From positions 868,001 to 932,000 of the forward strand of contig JAGGNK010010337.1 in NCBI GenBank assembly GCA_017590115.1: DNA of 64,000 nucleotides, in the 5' to 3' direction. The notes under the pieces were generated by a model. That model did not search any database. It worked only from the letters and a program-made list of their open reading frames with translations, and had not been told where the DNA came from. This DNA comes from Montifringilla adamsi. Lineage: Eukaryota; Chordata; Aves; Passeriformes; Passeridae. Each line of letters opens with the position of its first letter. Positions within the stretch are counted from its first letter, which is position 1. Position numbers and translations under genes: made by a program. Of this stretch, positions 56,601 to 64,000 are shown in pieces.

Positions 56601-59600
56601 GGCCAGCTGCTTAAGGCTGCTTGGTTTTTCTCTTAACAGCCTCAGAAGATGAAGAAATTACAGTCCATTTCTGGAATGACAAGCAAGTGAAACTCCCCCG
56701 TGGTGTGGCTCTGTGGATCCCTCCTAGCCTGTGGGAGAGGATTGTGGAGATGATCCACATGCCCTTCACCAGTAGGCTGAAGCCCAGACCAAGCCAGGAC
56801 TCTAACTCTTGTATTTGTTCCTGCAGTCCTAAGGCAGCCCTGATTCCTGTTTGTGCTCTGTGTAGCCTTGCCAAGCACTGCTTTCTCTGCTCTCCCTGCT
56901 GGCCACATTTCCACCACCACTGTGCTGGTGGTGTCTGCTGTTCATCAGCCTGGGGAAGGTGCATCTGCTGCTGCCATCCCTGTGCTGGTGCCTGGTGGCC
57001 TCTTCCCTCCAGGTCTCTGGTCTTTCAGGACAAAGCTGAAGAGGCAGAGTCCAGCAGTGAGCTCTCTCCAGGCCTTCTAGAACTGAAAGGCACAAAAGAA
57101 AGAGAAGCTGCAGCTGTGGCAACATCTTCTCCCTCTTCTGATTCAGAGAGGGACCTGAAGCCATCCCCCACTAAGAGTACTCTGGGGGACAGTGCTGTTA
57201 ACTCAGGCTCCAGCTGTCTTGAAAAGCCCAGGCTAAGGAATTCTGCAAGACCTGAGGGGGAATACTGGAAAAGAAGCTACCACAAGTCCCATTCCAGTAA
57301 TTCAGGTACCTTCAAACAATCCCACAGGGAAGCAGATGTGGAGAGAACAAAACCAAAAGGCTTCTGGGCAGGGCAGTCACTTTGCAGGTTATTTGTATTA
57401 ATACTGTAAATTTGCACATCAGACTCTGATAAAATTCTTCCCCCTCCCCAGTGTTTCTGCTGCCTCATCTGGCTCTTCTTTTGGCCACTCATCCCACGGA
57501 AAACTACCAGAACAATTAATTGCATTTGGAAGCACAGATATTCCTCTCTGTTTCTTGTAATTTTTCTATGCCTTTTATGATGCTAGCATCTTCATTAACC
57601 TGCATAGCTCACCCATTCAGAATAACCAGAAAAAAATCCTTTCATGTTTAAAGTGCATTTTTCTCTCTTCTGAAATGAATGTTTCTCCATTTCAGTTCTG
57701 GTTTCACTCTTAGATACAATTTTACTCCTTCTCAGGACCTGGAAGTTGTACAAAGGACCATCTGGAATCCAAAGTCATCTCCACTGGGGACACGTCCAGT
57801 GTGGCCCCAGCTCAGCAGAATGCAATGTTTGAAACCACTGAGCAGACTCCCAGAGGGCAACTTACACTGAAAAAAATCCTAAGAAACCAAGATTTCAAGC
57901 CATCATTGAGGGTAAAATAATCTGTATTAATTCTGTAGTTATGTAAGCAGGAGGTTTGTTTGGATGGAAAAAATCTTCTTGTAAATGGTTTGGAACCTGG
58001 CAAGAAAAAGACATTGTTTGTAACTGCTTCCTGAGGCCATCCACCAGTTTTGTGATGGGTAGGAAAGTTCTCCACTAATGAAACCCCAACAAAAATCCCC
58101 AAGCCTTAAGGAAGGGCTGAAGCTACTTGGTAAAATGGAAACAAATGTCAGCAGCCATGTGAGCATTCAATAATACAGATTTCAATTCAGAAACCTGCCA
58201 AATGCCCATTGACATCTACCCAAAGTAGTCCTATGATAAATCCATGGAAAATTGCTGAGCTCTGCCTATCAAATTGTGATAATCACAATTTCTGTCTCTG
58301 AGAGATAAAAGCTGATTCTTTGGTAAATAGTCTTTGCTGAGTTTTTTTCTCTTCCTCATTAGAGGCAAGCAGTTTAAACAGTAGATTCCTGCTGTGAAGC
58401 TGGGGGTACAGAGTAAGAAAACTGTGTCACAGCTAGGAACAGCACCACTACCCTGGTTTTTAGGCTGGTTTCCCTCATGCTTTAGAAAAACTTGAAAAAA
58501 AATCTTAACATGAATGCAAAAAAAAGCAAACACAGAAATGAAGAAAAAACTTACAAGAAGAAGGGGAAGACGAAAGAGAATGTCAGGATGAACAGAAACA
58601 GTGCTCTGCACAACAGCATCAGGGTAGAATTAATAAATTGTATTCATGAAATCAAATATTAGCTTCTCTGTACCTTCATGCTCATGGCACTGTGAGCTGA
58701 CTGCAAAGTAAAACTTGAAATGTGCTAAACATGCATGTTTAGAGATGAATCCAGTAATAACATGTCTTGGTGAACAGAGAATGTACAGGAATACATCCTG
58801 TATTCTCACAGTTGCACTCATTCATTTTAAGCAGATGCCAACTTATCAACTGTGTGGTTCCTACTTTCTATTCTACTTTATTGGTTAGATAATCATAGTT
58901 ACATAACCACACACCTTTGTAATTGATTTCCTAGGAATTTTTAGGCCAGTATGGAGCTCCAGGCAGGCATGCTCTATGTAAGCTGTGCACTGAATGACAT
59001 TAATTGCCTTTTGGTAAAACTAATAAGAAAGCAGAATTGTTTCATTCCAGCCCCAAAGCAGCAGCATGAATCACAGTAGTGGATGCAACATGGCAATACA
59101 GGGTATAATGACAGAATTTTATTCCTGTAAAATAGCCCCTTGGTGATTTTAAACCCAGAAGATCTATTGCTACTCTGAGATAGCTGAAGCAGTTTTATCA
59201 CATGCTGCAGGCTGCATCAGAAATGGCTTGCAGCAAACAGGTGGAGTGAGAGGACAGGCTTCCCAGAGGTACTCTCTGGGGGGCTGATGTCCCCCCACTG
59301 CAGTCAACAAAATCCTCCTGACTTCTGAAGTAGAAAAGTTTTTAATCAAAGCCTAGCAGCTTCTGAAAATCCTTTGGTCTTGCTGTCCAATTGTGTGTTT
59401 CAGCAGTAAAGTTTGTGCCAGCCCAGAAAATAGACCAGTATTAAAGCTATGTAAGGCAGAGGTACAGCCAGTAAAGCAGCAGTTAACAAAGACACTGATG
59501 CTTTTTTAAGACCAGACTTCTGAGGGATTTGTTTTCTGTCCTCCAGGAAGGCTTTGCAGCATCAGAAGAACAAAGATACAAAGCAGCATCAGATGATAAA

Positions 59601-59684
59601 TGTGAAGTGACTTGTGCTGGAGCTGACAAACCTGATGTTACAGACTGTCAGAGCTCACTTGCAGCAAAGCAGAGAGAGACATGA
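53659..59684 (+). CDS. C11orf16: C11orf16 orthologue, DUF4537 protein (six coding exons)
   Basis: Exons are 53659-53825, 54615-54765, 55670-55898, 56640-57305, 57736-57911 and 59547-59684. All are GT-AG and in phase, giving 508 aa (about 467 in human). The first exon starts after an acceptor at 53620; ATG 53659 is the first in-frame ATG and precedes RYCSV, which matches human KYCSV. Conserved blocks are VLARGEQDGFYYPGT (86-100), FLVEF (112-116), GDKVLAPWEPDRARYGPGTV, and EEITVHFWNDK (187-197), together the Tudor-like DUF4537 region. A striking Cys/His-rich segment follows at 240-297, then a Ser-rich acidic part, NSGSSCLEKP and EGEYWKRSYHK. Function is unknown. In the text the DUF4537 region looks like a reader domain, but no ligand can be inferred. 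Confidence 0.9.
57912..59546 (+). other. C11orf16: Last intron of the C11orf16 orthologue
   Basis: Sequence between the two predicted last exons, without recognised repeats. If exon 5 is terminal, this would instead be 3' UTR and intergenic DNA. Confidence 0.45.
59547..59684 (+). CDS. C11orf16: Predicted last coding exon of the C11orf16 orthologue
   Basis: Exon 5 can end at 57911 (TTGAGG|GTAAAA), leaving phase 0. The acceptor TGTCCTCCAG then opens a 45-codon frame, starting EGFAASEEQ and ending LAAKQRET before TGA, exactly in the required frame. If the exon 5 donor is not used, the protein ends two residues later (VK-stop at 57918). Support is from phase, open frame and splice signals, not from recognised homology. 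Confidence 0.5.
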   Translation, partial: EGFAASEEQRYKAASDDKCEVTCAGADKPDVTDCQSSLAAKQRET

Positions 59685-59912
59685 TCAACCAGAATTCAGT
59701 ACATGTACAACTGATCAAGTTCAGGGGCTGAAATTTCAGGTAAACTGCTTCTACTCTATCAGTGTTATATTTTTTAAACAAATCAAGTTCTGCTTCAGGT
59801 ACTGTCTCAGCAGAATATCTTTATGGATGACTATATAATTTTAATAAGTGAGAAACTCTGCTTTCACCCAGATTAAACTTGAGCATCCTCATTCTTTATT
59901 CCAAAGTGCTAC

Positions 59913-59918
59913 AATAAA
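59913..59918 (+). terminator. C11orf16: Candidate poly(A) signal of the C11orf16 orthologue
   Basis: AATAAA in GCTACAATAAATTCC, 230 bases after the predicted TGA. A second AATAAA lies near 60146. Both fit a gene that ends before the convergent AKIP1. Confidence 0.4.
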
Positions 59919-59934
59919 TTCCTAACTATTTGGA

Positions 59935-61103
59935 CTTGACTTTACAATTCTGGAGAGATCAGATGAGCTAGCAGGAGCACTAAAAGCCTGAACAGATGCA
60001 CAGCAAGAGTCCAACAAACCTCGCATTTGTCTGCAGTTCTCTGGAGTGAGCCACAGAAATTCATCAAAGCAGTTTCTGTTTGTAGAAAGCCAGGAGGAAT
60101 GGAGAAACAATACAAGCTGACAGCTGAAAGATTTTTTTTTTGGGAATAAAGCACAAGCAAAAGTAGCCAGAGGCTAAAGGACCTGCTACTGTAGATACAA
60201 ACAACAAAATGATTAGCATTCAAGCCACTGATTTTTATATTCTGATGAAAATGAATGGAAACCTTAATACTATCAGCTACAAAAAGATGACAGATCATAT
60301 CACTAGTTCTAAACATGGAATCTGGTCCTTTGGCAAAGTTAAGCATCCAGGGAGTTTTGTTGGTGGGACTGCTCATGTTTAAAGCATATGAACTTGGCCA
60401 TAAGCTGCAGTGTGCAGTTGCTTAGCAGTAAATTGGAGAATTTAGGGTACCCCACAGGCCTCAGAAAAGGGGTTTAGCATGGTCTGCAAAGAGACAGAAC
60501 CTGAATCAATAGCTCATGTGCCTAGACTGAACACCTGACACATCTTTCAGCGCATTTCTGAGTTGGGGCTCTAGGTAGTGAATTTCATGAAATTTCATGT
60601 CTTTACCAAACTAGCAAAAGTACAGATAGGAGAGTGGCTTGTGAGCCAGCTGCTCTAAAATCAGTGCCAGCCTACAGAAGCTAATGTGCACCCATATTCC
60701 TACCACATGGATCATGCTCTCTCTGGTCAACACTGTGACACTGAGAACACTGGGGTTCTCTCTGAGGATAATACAAAAGACGCTGTCATTACAAAGGCAT
60801 GATCATATATTTTATTTCACTGATTGTATCTTTAATTGTTTAGAGCAGAAGAATCTGAAATTACAGTCACATAATTGGATTTAAAAGGCACACAATGTAC
60901 AAATATTTATAAAAATCAGTGTACAAAGTGGGCTGCATATAATTGCATTAACTAGAAAACAAATGTACAGGCTACAAAAATGGAGTCCCAAAGAGGAAGG
61001 TACTATTAAAGTGCTAACAAGAAAAAGATATTTATAGCTCATTACACGCATTAAAAAAAAAGCCTCATGTTTTATTCCTGCTATTGCCAGGAAACAAGAA
61101 ATA
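59935..61103. other. Convergent interval between C11orf16 and AKIP1 with AKIP1 3' UTR
   Basis: The two genes point at each other here. On the minus strand AATAAA (plus TTTATT) occurs near 61069, only about 30 bases past the AKIP1 stop, and again at 60811-60816, the better-spaced candidate. No repeat or exon is recognised. Confidence 0.5.
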
Positions 61104-61247
61104 TCACAGAACAAAAGTTAAATCAACACTTTGTCCTGCATTGACATCTACTACATGGGTTTGTTCCACCATGTCTTCTGAGATTGCTGTGACAGAATAG
61201 ATGCCAGGAGAAACTTCAATGTAGAAATCTTTGGAAGGTCTTCTGGG

Positions 61248-61291
<44 letters not shown>

Positions 61292-62440
61292 ATGTTATTG
61301 GTTAGTTATCTTAGATTTCACAAAAAAATTGTGTTCGGGTAAAAAAATTACATTTCAGCTGCTATATAAATATATGAAGATTTTTCTAAATATATAGAAG
61401 GCAGTGCAAACAAAACTGTAAAATGTTTCTATTAGTACAAAAATTAACAAGTACCATACTCAAAGTATTCCAGCTAATGTTTCAATTGGTGCAAGTAACC
61501 ACTGTGCTGTAATTTACGTCTTAAAAAACTGAAATTTACCAACCTAGACAGTTCTGAACATAAACCTGGGAATTCCCATTCCCTATTCCAAAGGTGCTCT
61601 CACTAATTAATATTGTGGTACAGATTCAGTGTTTCTCATCTTTTGTGACTTAGAAGTTCCTGAAATTGATTAGCTGAGGTGTTAAGCTTTGAAAAATATA
61701 ACCAGTTTTCTTCTCCTTGAGGAACAGGAGTCTTCAGAGAGCCTGTGGGAGGGCCAAGTGCGAGAAACTGGTTTCTAACTAATTGTGCAAGTCTCTGTAT
61801 GGCCATTTGCCTATACATATATTCTGATTGTGAATGCACCACTGGTTAATCTTCTGTGCCATCAAGGTCTCCAGATCTGTGACAATTTGTAACCAGCTTG
61901 ATTCAAAATGATAAAAGAAATGCTAGCAAATACCTCCACTTAAAGCTAAAGTATTCTGTACACTTACCCTTTGCTGGCAAGTTTGAGCTTGGCTGGGTTC
62001 TACAGAACCTTCAGTCGTCTGGAAAAAAAAAGAATTATTTTCTAATGATCCAGCACGCAATGCAAATCCAGGCCAAGAGAGGGGAAGCTTTAGGTGCATG
62101 AAGTTTTCCTCTCCACAAAAGGATGGATAGGACACTGACTGGTGCCACAAGAAGTGACTCTGCCTTCCCCCAGCCCAACACAGGCTTGGATCAGTCCAGG
62201 TGTTTTTATGTCATGAGGTCAACCTACATCCTAGCATGAGTGTGAGTGTCACAGACATCAGGTGGATAACAAATGCCCTACAGCAAGGGAAGGAATAACC
62301 TTTCATCAAAACCAGAAGTACCTACTTACCTCTTCTTCTGTGGGATCCATCTTTCTTTCTACTGACTTGCCATGGTATTTGCAGAAGTGTTTGATTTCAT
62401 TCTCCTTGCACTTGTTGGCTGCCATAGACCCATAGCACTT
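61104..62440 (-). CDS. AKIP1: AKIP1, A-kinase-interacting protein 1 (three 3' exons, partial)
   Basis: Read on the minus strand, exons are 62330-62440 (37 codons, KCYGSMAANKCKEN...), 61968-62018 (17 codons, TTEGSVEPSQAQTCQQR) and 61104-61247 (47 codons plus TGA). The last exon is diagnostic: KDFYIEVSPGIYSV, THVVDVNAGQSVDL and the end TFVL match human KDLYIEVYPGTYSV, THVVAVDSGQSVDL and VFPV. The exons are too short to stand out as open frames. Phases are 0/0 if the last acceptor is TTTTAAAG|CCC; the nearer CCCAG would break the frame. In mammals AKIP1 binds the PKA catalytic subunit and p65/RelA. The N-terminal exons are missing from this model; they lie further right or beyond the window. Confidence 0.9.
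61252..61289 (-). repeat. A38 homopolymer acting as polypyrimidine tract of AKIP1 last intron
   Basis: Thirty-eight consecutive A on the plus strand read as T38 on the AKIP1 strand, ending only a few bases (AAAG) before the predicted last exon. It may be the tail of a retro-inserted sequence or an expanded tract. No adjacent retrogene body is recognised. Confidence 0.9.
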
Positions 62441-64000
62441 CTGGACAGAAACAGAAAATATCATGTGAGGGTATCAAACCATACTTGCAGCCACTGCAAA
62501 TTAACAATTGAAAGTAGGACTACACAAATACTGATGCTGTGTACTAATTGGCTGGTTTGTTCTCTCTGAGGGTGAAAACAATGCCTGTACCTCCAAAGGC
62601 CACCTGCTTTCTGCTACAGGACTCTCTCAGACAGGCCTGATTTTAGATGCCTGTTTCCTAACCCAATATGCAGGGCAGGGACTCTGACACCTCAGAACTG
62701 AATTAATGAAAATGTCAGAAGGAATACTCTGATCAGGCTGGTCAAGAAAAGCCCTGGTGGAAGAAGGCATAATTTATGGTTCCTTAAGAGGACATAGCCA
62801 GGTGAGCAAGCCAGGTGCTCTGCAGCCCAGTCAGTGAAGATGGGTTCTGCAGGGCATGTGCAGCAGCAGTGCTCTAAAAGCAGAATATGTTAATACTGAA
62901 AAATGAGTCAGTGAAGAAGCTGAAGTGTCTTCAAGGCTGGTACCATTTTCACAGCGGTTTTGGGAAGTGTGTTCAAGCACACAGCAGCCTTCTTCTGCTT
63001 GCACTGCAGATGTACTGGCATCTTCCCCACTGCAAATTAAGCTCTGGAGTACGGTTCTGCTGCCATCTGTTGTCAGCACAGAACTTTTTGATAAGGTAAC
63101 CAAAAAGATCCAAAATATCTTATCTCACTGGTGTTTTTCTTGTCTCTGTGAAGACTAAATGTGACAAAATTAAGGCAAACAGCAATTCTTATTTCCACAT
63201 CTACTGCTGTGCTTTATTCCTTGAGCTTACACACAAATCAACAGATCTGGTTGCTTAGATTGCAGTTTTTGTAAAGCTACAAAATATATCAAATGCTCTG
63301 ACCTGGTGCATAATGCTTCACAGAGCATCTCTTTTACCTGATGGCACAGAGCAAAAAAGTGAAATCCAACTTTTGGTGAGAAATGAGTAAATTTTGATCC
63401 CTTAGTGAATTTTGATCCCGTAAACTACAAGTTTAATTGTTTGCATTCGAGTGCCTAAATGGTTGTGTTCAGCTGTGGATTTTTATTTGCACTTTGTAAA
63501 ATTTACCCATGGGTCTGACATTTCCCCCCTTTTATGACTCTTCTTCTCTACAGAAATGACTGAAGCAGTACTGTCTTGGCTGATGCATAAATGTGGAAGT
63601 CATGCATTGCTTGTTCCAACTTTAATACTCTTAACAGGACACAAGATAGACCCAGAAAATAATTTAGGTTGGAAGACACCCTTAGGATCATAGAGTCCAA
63701 CTGTAAACCTAGCACTGCCAAGTCACTGGTAAGGATGAGGCTCACTACACTTTGTTTTGTCTTGTGTAAAACTCTATTCTGCCCCAGTTGTTCTAGGATT
63801 AACTGCTTACTGTGTATGTAGTGCTTTGAAATTATAAAGGAGCTGCTTAAGAGCTAATCACTTGGTGTGCCGGAGTACTGTTTTCTCTAATTTAATTGCA
63901 GATTTGGGCTCTGTATTAGCCCTGCAGGCAGTGAGCTCCCTGCTGAGTTAGGATAACAGATCCCTAAGGGCACAAACTGAATGGAATTCCCAGAGTTCAG
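62441..64000 (-). other. AKIP1: AKIP1 intron or 5' region, exons not resolved
   Basis: The upstream AKIP1 exons should begin here or beyond the window. One weak candidate, minus 63572-63629, encodes QAMHDFHIYASAKT, reminiscent of the human MAEFMDYTSSQ stretch and in phase 0 with the 62440 exon. Its donor ACA|GTACTG is poor, so I do not include it. A short CR1 fragment lies nearby. Confidence 0.4.
63662..63725 (-). mobile_element. Short CR1 LINE fragment, antisense
   Basis: TAGGTTGGAAGACACCCTTA, GGATCATAGAGTCCAACTGT and AACCTAGCACTGCCAAGTC follow the reverse complement of a CR1 3' end. Only about 65 bases are preserved. Confidence 0.75.

Overview
The window is vertebrate nuclear DNA, and almost certainly from a bird. 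Genes are split into short exons with GT-AG introns and separated by long non-coding stretches. The interspersed repeats are CR1 LINE fragments of the avian type plus two solo LTRs of a type I associate with passerine endogenous retroviruses. That makes a songbird the best guess, but this is inference. There is nothing prokaryotic here: no operons, CRISPR or plasmid features.

Five protein-coding genes are supported: NRIP3 (+, 10958-21221), TMEM9B (+, 38418-45909), ASCL3 (+, 50143-50676), the C11orf16 orthologue (+, 53659-59684) and the 3' part of AKIP1 (-, 61104-62440). From memory, this is the human 11p15.4 block NRIP3-TMEM9B-ASCL3-C11orf16-AKIP1 in inverted orientation, including the tail-to-tail arrangement of C11orf16 and AKIP1. 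The genes are linked by conserved synteny and not by one pathway: a retropepsin-like nuclear-receptor interactor, an endolysosomal membrane protein, a bHLH transcription factor, a DUF4537 protein of unknown role and a PKA/NF-kB-associated protein.

Layout: 1-9.8 kb is intergenic, with one CpG-rich patch and a palindromic GATA site. 9.86-24.3 kb is NRIP3; its TATA-containing CpG-island promoter carries a 51-bp minisatellite and is bracketed by a ~450-bp direct duplication. 24.3-36.8 kb is intergenic with one solo LTR. 36.8-38.2 kb holds two CR1 fragments lying against the TMEM9B promoter. 38.2-46.9 kb is TMEM9B. 46.9-50.1 kb is intergenic with a ~130-bp inverted repeat. 50.1-51.0 kb is ASCL3, 53.6-59.9 kb is the C11orf16 orthologue, and 60.8-64 kb is AKIP1, whose 5' exons were not confidently found.

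I see no convincing new multi-gene system. The observations most worth checking are: NRIP3 intron 2, which is exactly 600 nt, stop-free and frame-preserving; the duplication around NRIP3 exon 1, which may be real or an assembly artefact; a previously unlisted last exon for the C11orf16 orthologue; the 130-bp inverted repeat; and a 38-nt homopolymer forming the polypyrimidine tract of the last AKIP1 intron.
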